Assembly: GCA_950097015.1 (NCBI GenBank)
Contig: CATNEN010000005.1
Coordinates: 2,657,501 to 2,721,500 of the forward strand
DNA: 64,000 bases
Direction of reading: 5' to 3'
Source: Macrostomum hystrix
Lineage: Eukaryota; Platyhelminthes; Macrostomidae
The translations under genes and the position numbers were made by a program. The notes beneath the pieces were generated by a model that saw only the letters and a list, made by a program, of their open reading frames with translations, was not told where the DNA came from and made no database searches. This document shows, in pieces, positions 12,737 through 24,496 of the stretch; the first letter of the stretch is position 1; each line of letters opens with the position of its first letter.

Positions 12737-12960
12737 TGTCCTATTTAAGTTTTATTGTAACCAATTTTTTGTTTTGGCCCGATTGGGCCACAGTCCAGGG
12801 ACTGGGGAATGTCAAACTAATTAGCCTAGCTGATGCTGGCACACGTGTAAAAGGAGGTTGAACTAAAGAAGTGCAGAGTTCAGGTCACAGCGGAATCAAA
12901 CCCCCGACCTTTAAGTCGTGAGTCCAATGCTCTAATCACAAGGCTAAAACCCTCCTGTTT
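12737..12960 (-). mobile_element. tRNA-derived SINE (family 2), minus orientation
   Basis: Read on the minus strand, the head is GCCTTGTGATTAGAGCATTG followed about 35 bases later by GGTTTGATTCC, fitting pol III A and B boxes of a tRNA-derived SINE. Its body shares the 'agtcca-ggactg' and 'cccaat-gggcc' segments with the copies at 27.42 and 44.70 kb. Exact ends are unclear. Confidence 0.6.
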
Positions 12961-13004
12961 GAAACGTCAATTCTGTGAAAGGGAAATTGCTACTTTTAAC
13001 TTAA

Positions 13005-13545
13005 GCCGATAGCTCAGTTGGGGTTTAGGATAGTGTGGGCTAGGCTGATAGCTGAGTGAGGGGTTTAGGTAGTGTGGGATAGGCCGATAGCTCAGATGGG
13101 GCTTGGGGTGGTGGACTAGGCTCATAGCTGAGTGAGGGGTTTAGGGTAGTGTGGGCTGGGCTGATAGCTGAGTGAGGGGTTTAGGATAGTGTGGGCTGGG
13201 CTCATAGCTGAGTGAGGGGTTTAGGATAGTGTGGGCTGGGCTGATAGCTGAGTGAGGGGTTTAGGATAGTGTGGGCTGGGCTGATAGCTGAGTGAGGGGT
13301 TTAGGGTAGTGTGGGCTAGGCTGATAGCTGAGTGAGGGGTTTAGGGTAGTGTGGGCTAGGCTGATAGCTGAGTGAGGGGTTTAGGGTAGTGTGGGCTAGG
13401 CTGATAGCTGAGTGAGGGGTTTAGGGTAGTGTGGGCTAGGCTGATAGCTGAGTGGGGGTTTGGCGTTGTGGCTAGGTTTCGGCTTGAGGTGGTGGCTTTG
13501 CTGATGGTTGAGAGGGGTTTGGGGCGATGCAATTTTATTTAAATG
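13005..13545. repeat. 40-bp minisatellite, left block around a coding exon
   Basis: About 13 units of roughly 40 bp built on GGCTGATAGCTGAGTGAGGG and GTTTAGGGTAGTGTGGGCTA. The first units read GCCGATAGCTCAGTTGG, which looks like the 5' end and A box of a tRNA. The same family resumes at 14.14 kb on the other side of the coding exon. Confidence 0.93.
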
Positions 13546-13621
13546 GCATAATTTGTTGAACTAAACTTGTTGACTCCCAATAGATTACTTAATCTGGCTG
13601 CAGAAACAAATAAAGAACTAG

Positions 13622-15055
13622 TCACGGATCGGTTTCAACATTTGCACCAGCGTTGACGCTGGCGAATGTGTTGGCAGCGGCAGCTGTGGCGGCGGCTTCA
13701 GCGTTGCCGCGTGCAAACACAGCCGCCTCCAGGCTGTGAAGAAACCAATCATCGTCCTCGTTATAGTATTCCTCTAGATCGGCACTAATTCTATAATCGT
13801 TGTTGCTTTTACTTCTAAAATAATTATGTGTGTCCAATTTGAGAACAATCTCGTTGCTAATGGCGACAACTGGTGGCGGATTTGAAGCAAGAACTGCAGG
13901 TGCGCCGCCAGTACGCGTGGCTGGAGTTGAAGACGACGACGAAGCCGGTTGGGCTGGACCGGCATTGCAAGCGGCGGCGATGGACGAGGCGACAGATTCG
14001 GCTGGTTGCAATTTCGATGGCTGACGGCCGCTTTCGTCCCAGCGTCGGCGTCTATGAAAAAGGCAGCCTAGGAGGCCTACGAGTGAGGTGGAGGTTTGGT
14101 GCGGTCAGCTGAGTTGGAGCGTTTGTTTTTTAGGTTGTCCGAGTTTAGGGTGGGCTAGGTGGTGGGCTAGGCTGATAGCTGAGTGCGGATTTGAAGTGCT
14201 GGGCTAGGCTGATAGCTGAGTGGGGGTTTGGGGTGGTGTGCTAGGCTGATAGCTGAATGGGGGTTTGGGGTGGTTTGCTAGGCTGATAGCTGAGTGGGGG
14301 TTTGGGGTGGTGGGCTAGGCTGATAGCTGAGTGGGGGTTTGGGGTGGTGTGCTAGGCTGATAGCTGAATGGGGGTTTGGGGTGGTGTGCTAGGCTGATAG
14401 CTGAGTGGGGGTTTGGGGTGGTGTGCTAGGCTGATAGCTGAATGGGGGTTTGGGGTGGTGCTAGGCTGATAGCTGAGTGGGGGTTTGGGGTGGTGTGCTA
14501 GGCTGATAGCTGAGTGGGGGTTTGGGGTGGTGTGCTAGGCTGATAGCTGAGTGGGGGTTTGGGGTGGTGTGCTAGGCTGATAGCTGAGTGGGGGTTTGGG
14601 GTGGTGTGCTAGGCTGATAGCTGAGTGGGGGTTTTGGGTGGTGGGCTTGGCTGATAGCTGAATGGGGTTTGTGGCGATGTACTTTCTAATGAATGGCATG
14701 GAAGAATTAGCAGCTAAGTAGTCTCATATAAAAGGTCTTAAGGAGATGCTTGAGTGGTGTCAAATGTGTTAGTAGTAGCCAAATGAAGCACACATTCTCA
14801 CCTGAAACACAAGCAACAGCAAAAACACCCAGTCCAACTGTAACCCAAATCCATGCACTGATGTAACCAGAAGATTTATAATCTTGAACATTGGTATTGC
14901 ACTGTGATGCTACTTGGCTTCCATTGATTTTGGCAGTACAGTTAATCAGTATTGCCATCTTTATTAGCTTTGAAGTAGCCAGCTTTTCAGAATTGCTAAA
15001 CAACTCTATTCAGGACAGACAGCACCAGCAACCAACAAATCAATGTTGAAATCAT
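13622..15055 (-). CDS. small type I membrane protein, not recognised
   Basis: Two minus-strand exons are supported. The internal exon (about 15005-14802) encodes a short Cys-containing ectodomain, then a hydrophobic helix (SAWIWVTVGLGVFAVACVSG), ending at a GTGAGA donor in phase 1. The terminal exon starts at 14076 (acceptor TCACTCGTAG; an alternative acceptor lies 6 nt further in) and continues in phase with LLGCLF, then HRRRRW as a stop-transfer charge cluster. A Ser/Ala/Pro-rich, acidic cytoplasmic tail of about 130 residues ends at TGA 13622. Upstream, an ATG at 15055 begins a signal-peptide-like stretch (MISTLICWLLVLSVLN) 23 nt after a TTATTTCAG acceptor, but it is one base out of frame with the ectodomain. 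So the N-terminus is unsettled: a frameshift, a base error, or an unseen upstream exon. I recognise no family. Confidence 0.5.
14140..14675. repeat. 37-bp minisatellite, right block, in the intron
   Basis: About 14 units of roughly 37 bp (GGCTGATAGCTGAGTGGGGG plus TTTGGGGTGGTGTGCTA). It is the same family as 13005-13545 but with its own diagnostic changes. It fills most of the 725-bp intron at 14077-14801. Confidence 0.93.
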
Positions 15056-15078
15056 GTACAATACTGTCTGGATGAAGC

Positions 15079-18028
15079 CTGAAATAATAGAAAACATTTT
15101 TTAATTTGAAATTTAAAATGAAACACTGAATATAGTTTTTAATTAATAAAATGGTTTTTTAAACCTAAAGGACTGTAAAGAACTGAAGAGAAACTGGCAT
15201 TTTAATAAAATCTTGATAGTTTTTAATTTATATATATGTTTCTCACATGTAGCAGTTTGGGGTTAGTTTGTATTTTCATCTTAGTTTTAATCTTAACACA
15301 AATATTATAAATAAGATATGGGTTATCAAACAGACATATCTCTCTTTCAACAAAAATTGAAACAAGAAAACAGGAACTCTCAAGCAAAGGTCAATTCTGA
15401 TTCTGACGCTAAATTCAGCTTTAAGTGTGCAATAATCTAATAAGCAAAGAGAGAGAGCACACTTTAAATGCGAATATCTGAACAAATACTATACTAATTT
15501 ATGTGTCTAAGTTTCCAATTTGTATCTGGATTATGTGTCAAGCTGTGTATGAAATTTTATATCAGACAGATCAAGAATATCAGTAGTTGACAAAAAGTTG
15601 TTTGTTCCATATGCCTTTCAAAGCTAAGTTTGGTATTAAAGAATGAATTACACTAGAGTCTGTGCTTTAGTTTTAAATTTAGTTCACAGTGAAAATGTTT
15701 GTTGGAAAATTTCTGTCATGAAACTAATACATTTATATTTTTCAAAACTGTTAAAAACTAACTTTGAAATATAAATTATTTACAAATTCTAAAACATAGA
15801 ATACAAAAAAACATAGCAATGCACTAAAGTTTGTAAAAAAGAGGTGCCATTTGGTTTATTTTTTTTACAATTCAAATAAGCATAAAACTGTGTTTACAAT
15901 TTAATTTTTTTTAATTAATGCTAACAATGCTGCAAACAAAAACAGAAAACTAAAAAACACAACTTAAAAAACTTCAAACAAATTTTCAAGTACAAAATTG
16001 GTTTACATTCTTAACTATCTTTGAAATCAAACACAAAAGCTATCAAGCAGCTGTCAAACACAAGGGACACACATTTTATCTATTTTAATGCTGTATATAC
16101 AGTTAAAATAAAAAATAGCCTAAATATCACATACATATCCTACTATATCATATGTAAAATTAGAAATTTAGCTTTTGTTCTTTTATATTTATTTAACTAT
16201 GACAAATGCGATTTATGGGGTTTTTTGTTTATTAAGCTATACATATACGAGGATATATTGCAATATATATATATTATTCGTTCATGATTATGGGGATTAT
16301 GGAGATAAATCCTAGACCCTTTATAATTTACAACACGAAATATGTACATTTTGATGAGCTAATCCACATGCACAAGTACGTGGAGCATTTAGATTCTAAT
16401 CCAATATACTAAAAATGAAATGCTTGGTTGGTTGGTTGGTTTAGTACACTAAAGCGCAAACTTTCTAACTTTATTAAAAACATAAAATAGAAGAAACAAA
16501 AATAAACGAGACATTTCCACAAAAATGTTTACCGTTTCTTTGAATTTTATCTTTTTAAATCTCGCTGTTATTTCAAATTTTGCTCATTTTAACTGAACTT
16601 AGGATATTTTTATGTAAAATAATTATAAATTAAAAGCTTCATGGAGTCTGGTTAGTGCTAAAACATTCCTTTTAACTTTTTGAGCAACTGGTCTTATAAA
16701 TTAAGAAATGACTATTGAATTTTGTCGTGTTCTAAGCAAAAAGCTTTAGGCTATAGGCTAGGTTCATCTTAATTGCGCGCACGTGCCACTCCATTGCTTT
16801 GAAACAAATGTTGAGCAGGCACCCGGCGCTGAAATAATTGCTCGAAACAGTAACATAGGCCTATTGTGTCAGTATGTGTAATGTGTAGTTAATATGCAGC
16901 CTCTTTTTTAGGAAACGCATTAACCCTAATTTATGTACACTACTACTTACTAGTACTACTACTACCTAAATTCATTAAATGAAACAGTTTAGCATCGAGC
17001 TTTATTCTTTTCAAGTTTTATTCTTTATAGTTTTCAATTGCAGTCATACTTTCAGTGAACGCAATGAAACATCTTATTAGTACTGTAGAACTTACTATAC
17101 TACCCTTTATTACATTTATGTTTTCCTGACTTTGATAGGGCCTAACGACAGTTAAAACATGACCTAGTTAAATAGGTGTAAGCCCTAGGGAAGTCCTTGG
17201 TATAAAGCAGTTCAAATGTTGTAGGTTTAAGTTCTTCCCAACAGGAAAATAAGCTAGGGCCTAATAAGATAATAGGTAAGGCTTGACATTCAAACACACC
17301 TAAACACAGTTCAAAAGTTAGATTAGGTGTAACTAGAAACTTGGGTTAGCTTAATTAGCTAAATTAGCTTCTAGATTGTGGATGAATGTCAATGAATTTA
17401 TTAATTATTTCTGTTTAAAATATAAAATGTTAATATAAACTGAACTCCAATTAGGCCTTACCATTGGAAAGTTACCATAGGTTATTGGAACAGTGTAAAA
17501 TTGCTATGTACAGTCTAGTTATTTCATAAGTTTATTGGATTTGAACTTGGCCTACACCCTATGGGCCTATAGGACCTAATAATATAAGAGCTTTTGGTTA
17601 CATGTTGGCAAGCTGTTACTTATGGCTTAGCTTAGTTTTTTTAATTGAATACAAACATTTTTTAATTCTGTTGTCAATTTGATTTAGCTAATACTAATAT
17701 GTTATGTGCATGGCATTTTCTTTGGGTAGGCCCTTACTGTTAGGCCTAACTACTAACTGAAGCTGAAGGTTTCTAAATAACTGGTGAGGACTTTAACTGA
17801 GCAAGTAAGTAATGGACTAATAGGCATAGTCATAGGCTTGCAAATTTATTTACATATTTTGTTTAAGATTCTAAGACATCATGAAAATCACAACTTTTTT
17901 TGCCTTTCTTTGTTTCTTTTGTCAACAATTTTGCAAGAACCTTCAATAGCCATTTATATAAAGGTGCAAGTTTTAGGTCTATATATCAAAAAAGTACATT
18001 TTTTAATAAAAAAAGATTCTTTTTTCAG
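15079..18028. other. AT-rich intergenic region, no gene seen
   Basis: About 2.9 kb of AT-rich sequence with frequent stops. It holds a (GGTT)n stretch at about 16426-16442 and many TAGGCC words from about 17150 to 17760. No exon or RNA gene could be supported. It separates the minus-strand membrane protein gene from the plus-strand FBXW5 gene, so both promoters probably lie here. Confidence 0.5.
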
Positions 18029-18074
18029 CAAATTTAGGCCCCTAAATCAAATTAAATATCTTAATTACAAAGCC

Positions 18075-21000
18075 ATGACAAAGCCATGTTCTCCTTACTA
18101 TTGTCTATGGTGCAACCTGCCACAGCTGGCATTCTACAAAATTTTGGAATGCTTGGACTCACTGCCAGACATTGATGCAGTATCCCAAGTATGCAACTCT
18201 TGGCATTTCCTGGCCAATAGGGAAGCCTTCTGGTCCAGCTATCTATTGCGCACATATCCGAATTATAGGCGCTCAGATCCACTGCCACCAATTGCACAGA
18301 CAAGACAGCAGTTGGCCAGAATCATTAATGACGCCAGACCTGATCAACTAGAGAGTGAATGCAGTGAGCACAAGGATGAGGTTGGTGTGACTTTTCTGTT
18401 TAATTGTCTGACTATTTTCTGATTCAAAACGATCGATTCTGTCTGCTTAGATAGTTCAGAACATACGAGAACTGTGTGCTGTCCATATATGCAAAATTTC
18501 AAGTTAAAAAGTTTATCCATTAAAAAGTTATGACTAAGTTCTCGCTACTTTTGAAACACCCCTCGTACTTTTGCATCTTTGCTACTTAGCTAGGCTTGAG
18601 TCTGCTTGTCTGTCTCATATATTTAAGAAATCCCAGATTTTTTATCCCTCATAGCTCATGAATCCCAGATTTTCGTTAGGTCATTGTTCATGAATCCCAG
18701 ATTTTCGGTACATCATTGTTCATTAATCCGAGATTTTCGGTAGGTCATTGTTCAAGAATCCCAGATTTTCGGTACTTAAACTTCAAGAGTCCCAGATTTT
18801 CGGTAGGTCTTTGTTTAAGAATCCCAGATTTTCAGTAGGTCATTCATTGTACAAGAATCACAGATTTTCGGTAGGTCATTGTTCCTGCTCAAGTTCATTA
18901 TATTCACAAACAAACATTGGAACTGCATATCGCAGGTTCTGCACGTGGCCGCTAGTGACTCGCCGTCTGCCAATTATTTTGCCACAGCCTCAAAAGACGG
19001 CACTGTGAAGCTCTGGAACCTGAGCAATCCGTCTGTTTGTTATCGCACTTTGCACTTCAATAGAGAGTCTTTGATTGCGTCTCAACCAATGGGATCGTCT
19101 GGACCCGAACCGCATCGATTAGAGCTGGTGTCTCAGTTTGATTGGCTCTACTGTCAGTACGTTGAATTTCAGCCGTTTATTAGCCACTCGGGTGACAATT
19201 CTGTCATCTTAATTAGCGGTGTTAAACGCGAGGCTGAGAGAGGCGATATCGCCATCTACAGTATCGGTGAGTGGCGGTTTTGTTTGTTTCTTATTCTTAT
19301 ATCTAGTTTAGCATGTCTTATTAACAATAGAACTACCACAAGGGAGGGAACTACCCCCCTGACAATTTTTGTGCTCCATCGGAATGGAGCAACGCAAGCA
19401 CACGAAACTCAAAAACACGGGCCCACTTATTGTTTCGCATCTTCTGAAACAATTATCAAGTCGCCAGCTCTTCAGACCGTCGAGATATTCAATGGTTCTG
19501 GCCGAAGGTTAGATTTTTCTTATAAGCGCTAGGGTATTTCATACACTCCTATTCACGAATTAGCACTGCGCCTCAGTGCGGCCTTGAAAATTGATCTGCA
19601 TGACACCCGAATGTGCCTGCGACATCTCATCTCCATCTTCGATGGTCACCGATTTTTATGTAGATGGACTGCTGAACCTTCAAGGGCTACATCAGGTGGA
19701 ACTAGGCCACTATGGACACCCAGACGCGAATTTCTCCAATATCACTGATCAAACCTAAATATATATTAGGCGCAGCTCAACCACAAGACACCATCGCCTA
19801 GTCTGTCAACCAATCAGTCACCACCAAACGCTGTTAGTGTTCAGGCGCTGCCAAAAAAATTCAGGGGGGGGAAACGGGCGGCAAAATGGCTTGATTAGTC
19901 CTACTGTCCTAATATATCATAGCCCGTCCATACTTCCAGAGTTGGATCGATTTCTAAGCCGAGCGAAGCTGCAACCCTACGATGTATTCGGCTGCTTCCT
20001 GGATTCCTATCATTTTCTATCTGGCTCATTTGAGCACAACCATCATAATAATACTAGCGTCAATAGAGTGCACATTTTTAGGGTGAGTAGTAACGCCTTG
20101 GTTCCAAACATTTCAAGTATCAAAATAGTATGAGATCATTTTAAGTATTTGTAATCAGTATGAGATCATTTTAAGTATTTGTAATCAGTATGAGATCATC
20201 AGGTATCTGTAATCAGTATGAGATCATCAGGTATCTATAATCAGTATGAGATCATCAGGTATCTATAATCAGTATGAGATCATCAGGTATCTATAATCAG
20301 TATGAGATCATCAGGTATCTATAATCAGTATGAGATCATCAGGTATCTATAATCAGTATGAGATCATCAGGTATCTATTATCAGTATGAGATCATCAGGT
20401 ATCTATAATCAGTATGAGATCATCAGGTATCTATAATCAGTATGAGATCATCAGGTATCTATAATCAGTATGAGATCATCAGGTATCTATAATCAGTATG
20501 AGATCATCAGGTATCTATAATCAGTATGAGATCATCAGGTATCTATAATCAGTATGAGATCATCAGGTATCTATAATCAGTATGAGATCATCAGGTATCT
20601 ATAATCAGTATGAGATCATCAGGTATCTATAATCAGTATGAGATCATCAGGTATCTATAATCAGTATGAGATCATCAGGTATCTATAATCAGTATGAGAT
20701 CAATCACTGTCAAAGTGCACCAAATTCGCCCTTCAGATTAACCCACTGACCAGCAATGGCGACTTGCTGTTGGAGTTGCACAATACACCAGCATCTGCTC
20801 TACTGCACACTTATACCGGTCACCCCAATGCCACCGTGCGCCGGGTCATGGTAGCTCAGGGCGGTAGGATGTGTCTGGGCTCCGCTACGCATTGCAGATT
20901 CAACAGCGGAGTCAGTGTTGGACGCTTCCAGACTGAGGCTAGTCGGCTTCAGTATCTGTACGAGGCGGCTAAACTCCGGGGTTGGTTGATAAATTTGTGC

Positions 21001-23930
21001 GAGTAAATTGTTGGGTTGTTTGACTGAGGCAGAATTGGTGTGATAGAGACTAAGCATTTAACAGCGGGGTGTTACACAGAAGGATGGTGTTACAAAGAAG
21101 GAGGCTGTTACAAAGAAGGAGGGTGTTTCACAGAAAAACGTGTCACACAGAAAGAGGGTGTTACACAGAAGGAGGGTGTTACACAGGAGGGTGTTACGAA
21201 AAAGGAGGGTGTTTCACAGAGAGGGAGGATGTTACACAGAAAATTGTGTTACACAGAAGGAGGGTGTTACACAGAAGGAGGGTGTTACACAGAAGGAGGG
21301 TGTTACACAGAAGGAGGGTGTTACACAGTAGGAGGGTGTTACAGAGAAGGAGGGTGTTACACAGATAGAGGGTGTTACACAGAAGGAGGGTGTTACAAAG
21401 AAGGAGGGTGTTACACAGAAGGAGGGTGTTACACAGAAGGAGGGTGTTACACAGATAGAGGGTGTTACACAGAAGGAGGGTGTTACACAGAAGGAGGGTG
21501 TTACAGAGAAGGAGGGTGTTACACAGAAGGAGGCTGTTACAAAGAAGGAGGGTGTTTCACAGAGAGGGAGGGTGTTACACAGAAAAACGTGTCACACAGA
21601 AAGAGGGTGTTACACAGAAGGAGGGTGTTACACAGAAGGAGGTTGTTACGAAAAAGGAGGGTGTTTCACAGAGAGGGAGGATGTTACACAGAAGGAGGGT
21701 GTTACACAGAAGGAGGGTGTTACACAGAAGGAGGGTGTTACACAGAAGGAGGGTGTTACACAGAAGGAGGGTGTTACACAGAAGGAGGGTGTTACACAGA
21801 AGGAGGGTGTTACACAGAAGGAGGGTGTTACACAGAAGGAGGGTGTTACAGAGAAGGAGGGTGTTACACAGATAGAGGGTGTTACACAGAAGGAGGGTGT
21901 TACGCAGAAGGAGGGTGTTACACAGAAGGAGGTTGTTACACAGAAGGAGGTTGTTACACAGAAGGAGGGTGTTACTCAGAACTAGAAGTCTAAGATAAAA
22001 GAAAGAGTTATTTTTATGTCCTTATTTGAGAATCGCAGGCACACAGGCGCACCCTAATTCTCAGATTTGGCCAGCCAATCAGGCGACTCCGGGCCGGATC
22101 TGCGCAATCCATTGGAGTGCCGATGCCGTGAGAAGCTGCTGCTGGTGAATCGCGGCCGTAGCAGCTTCCTATCCGAGTGCGTCAGCGTCCTGCGCCTGCG
22201 CCACTGCCGGCCTCCTTGGATTGGCGCCTACGAGAGACATCTGGAAGGCTTTCACGGCCCGGACAGACCAGGTGAGACCATCTGTAATGCGAGAGAGGCG
22301 GGCAGGCGGTTCCTGAGTTTGTATTGTATCCGCACTTGCATCCGCCAGCCAATCGGTGCGCTGCTCTGAATAAAATGGTGTCACATGGCTCAGGGTAAAG
22401 GGGTGCATCAAACCCCATTCACCGACCTCACTCCATCTCTAGCCAATCAGCTCGCTGCCCTAAATAAAAGGATGTCAAATGGCTGAGGGTAAAGTAAGAG
22501 TATGTAGCCCCACCCCAACACACATTCACCAACCTCACTCTTTCTCTAGCCTAGCCAATCAGTGCGCTCAGGCAAGAGAGGGGCACCATTTAGACTAAAA
22601 ATTCCCCACACCCACAGGCGACGATCCCAATTCTGACCCCTGCCGCTGGTCCAGTCGCAGCATCTATTCAATGCAGACAGGCGCTGACGTCAGCGAATTC
22701 GGCGACTTCGTCTCTAGTCCAGACGAATGGGAGGTGCCGGTCGGCGGTCACGTTATCGGCATGAGCCTCAGTCCCGATCATCGCTTCCTGTTTGTCAACG
22801 TTCGACCGTTTCGCGATTCCCGAGCCGCTGAAGCTCCGCCGGGTATTGGCATTGTCGATGTGGGCGATGCCGATCCGGAGCCTCTAGAACTGTGCGAAGC
22901 AGCCGAGATTCACGTCTTGGACTTGCTGGCCTGGCGACATTGTCGCGCTGTGTACACCGGACACAAAGGCTTCACGCCTAGCGCTCAGTGCTTCTTCCTG
23001 TTCATGGATGCTGGCTCGCTTCTTGTCTGCAGCGGCAGTGAAGACGGTCAGGTGAGTGCTCAATATCAGGTGCTCGAAAAAATTACTCAAAACTTGTGTC
23101 CCGACAAATTTTAATTTTTTATCATGAATTACATTTTTAAGTTCTACAAAATTTATATCTAGTAGAATTAAATACAGTTTTGAGATAAGGAATTCTTAAA
23201 ATCTCACTCTAATATTCAAATTCAAAAAATACTTTCCTCATATTCGAATCCCTAAAAACCATCTTAATATTCAAATCCCAAAAATCCCAACTTGATATTT
23301 GAATCCACGAAACCCCATCCAGATATTCCTGTCCTAAAAATCCTTTCCTGATATTTGAATCCCTAAAATCCTTTCCTGATATTCGAATCCCTAAAATCCT
23401 TTCCTGATATTCGAATCCTAAAAATCCATCCCGACATTCGAATCCCTAAAATTCCATCCTGATATTCGAATCCTTAAAATCCTATCCCGATATTCGAATC
23501 CCTAAAATCCCATCCTGATATTCGAATCCTTAAAATCCTATCCCGATATTCGAATCCTAAAAACCCCATCCTGATATTCAAGTCCTTAAAATCACTTCCT
23601 GATATTCCGATTCCTAAAAATCCTACCCTGACATTCGAATCCTAAAAATCCCAATCTGATTTTTTAATCCTAAGTCAAGTGCAATTTTATGCAATTCTTG
23701 AAGCTACTTTTCTGTCCACTCGTTAATTTTCGCAGGCCTACGTCTGGGACAGATTGTTCGGCACCAAGCTGTGCACCCTGCGTCACGATTCCGTTGTTAA
23801 TGCTTGCGCTTTGTCAGCCTGCGGACTTGTCATCACTGTGTCTGATGACCAATGCGTCAAGGTCTGGTCAACGCCACGCTCAAGACTAAGGCGGAAGGCG
23901 CAACAGCAGCAGCAACTAGTTTATCAATAG
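18075..23930 (+). CDS. FBXW5: F-box/WD repeat protein 5, SCF/CRL4 substrate receptor
   Basis: Seven exons: 18075-18380, 18936-19266, 19940-20082, 20737-20980, 22065-22271, 22618-23051, 23736-23930. All introns are GT-AG and the phases (0,1,0,1,1,0) join into a 619-residue protein; vertebrate FBXW5 is about 566. Residues about 15-55 form the F-box (LPQLAFYKIL onward). WD-repeat segments follow: SKDGTVKLW in exon 2, PYDVFGCFL in exon 3, TVRRVMVA in exon 4, HVIGMSLSPDHRFLFVN and GSEDGQ in exon 6, then AYVWDRLFGT and VSDDQCVKVW in exon 7. Family members recruit substrates to cullin-RING ubiquitin ligases (known of FBXW5: TSC2, SAS-6, Eps8). A TTTTTTCAG acceptor 46 nt before the ATG suggests a 5'UTR intron or trans-splicing. 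Every intron contains tandem repeats or a dispersed element. A short Gln run ends the protein. Confidence 0.92.
18620..18890 (+). repeat. ~32-bp minisatellite in FBXW5 intron 1
   Basis: About eight imperfect units containing AATCCCAGATTTTCGGTAGG and TCATTGTTC, ending just before the exon 2 acceptor at 18935. Confidence 0.88.
19320..19880. mobile_element. dispersed repeat copy A in FBXW5 intron 2
   Basis: Starts near AACAATAGAACTACC and ends near GCCAAAAAAATTCAGGGG. It is clearly homologous to 24497-24975; shared stretches include GCAACGCAAGCACACGAAACT and CAAGTCGCCAGCTCTTC. No terminal inverted repeats or coding capacity were seen, so its class is unknown. Confidence 0.7.
20115..20702 (+). 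repeat. 28-bp minisatellite in FBXW5 intron 3
   Basis: About 20 near-perfect units of AGTATGAGATCATCAGGTAT plus CTATAATC. The first two units carry a longer TTTTAAGTATTTG variant. The array starts about 30 bp after the exon 3 donor and ends about 35 bp before the exon 4 acceptor. Confidence 0.95.
21065..21990 (+). repeat. 18-bp minisatellite in FBXW5 intron 4
   Basis: About 50 units of GGTGTTACACAGAAGGAG with variants (ACAAAG, GATAGAG, TTTCACAGAGAGGGAGG). Because 18 is divisible by three, the array reads as stop-free hexapeptide repeats such as GGCYTE; these lie within the intron. Confidence 0.95.
22335..22600 (+). repeat. tandem duplication carrying splice-acceptor-like ends in FBXW5 intron 5
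   Basis: A segment of about 95-110 bp starting CCAATCAGNNCGCT and ending CTCACTCNNTCTCTAG is present about two and a half times (starts near 22348, 22443 and 22555). Each copy ends in a pyrimidine-rich TCTCTAG, so decoy acceptors precede the used one at 22617. Confidence 0.7.
23190..23670 (+). repeat. ~27-bp degenerate minisatellite in FBXW5 intron 6
   Basis: About 17 diverged units of CCTGATATTCGAATCCCTAA plus AATCC. Divergence between units is higher than in the neighbouring intron arrays, suggesting an older array. Confidence 0.88.
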
Positions 23931-24496
23931 GTGAGTTCCAGACGTTCGGCTGTCTCTCTGACTGTTCTGGTGCTTTTGTTGAATTTTCCTAGCCAAAAAA
24001 TGAATTGTGCGAAATCCATGAAAGCAATTCAACTAAATGTTTTGCATTTATTTTGTTTAGAATGCGTTCTTTGTATTTTAAGTTAATTAGATTTTTTTAA
24101 ACTTTTATTAAAACTTCACTTCAATCAATGCGCAGTTAAAGCTACATCGTTGTAATGTTTATTGTAATCTAAAATAACCTTTTTCTCCCTTTTGTAAAAA
24201 AATTATCGCGCTGATTATTATAAGCGAAAAAATCCGCATCAGACGCTTAATTTTGTAAGTAGCGTTATGTGTACATCATTTTCGTATCATGTTTTATAGA
24301 CATATTTTATGCTATACATATCAATCTCAGTCCATTTTTCTATAGTTATTGTGTTTTGTTCTATTGTTAATGAGTTTGTGATAGACTGTTGGCGAAATCA
24401 TAATAAAACATGTTTTTTATTATATTTATTACAGTCATTTTATTCTCATATGCAGTTGGTTCATTATCAATGCTGTCCTATTATAAAATGAAACCT
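23931..24496. other. FBXW5 3' flank, no further gene seen
   Basis: AT-rich, presumably including the FBXW5 3'UTR and polyadenylation region. No single poly(A) site is convincingly identified. Confidence 0.5.

Noticed and set aside
21040-21993. 317-codon Gly/Cys/Tyr-rich ORF resembling a structural protein
   Set aside because: It lies entirely in FBXW5 intron 4; exon phases on both sides skip it.
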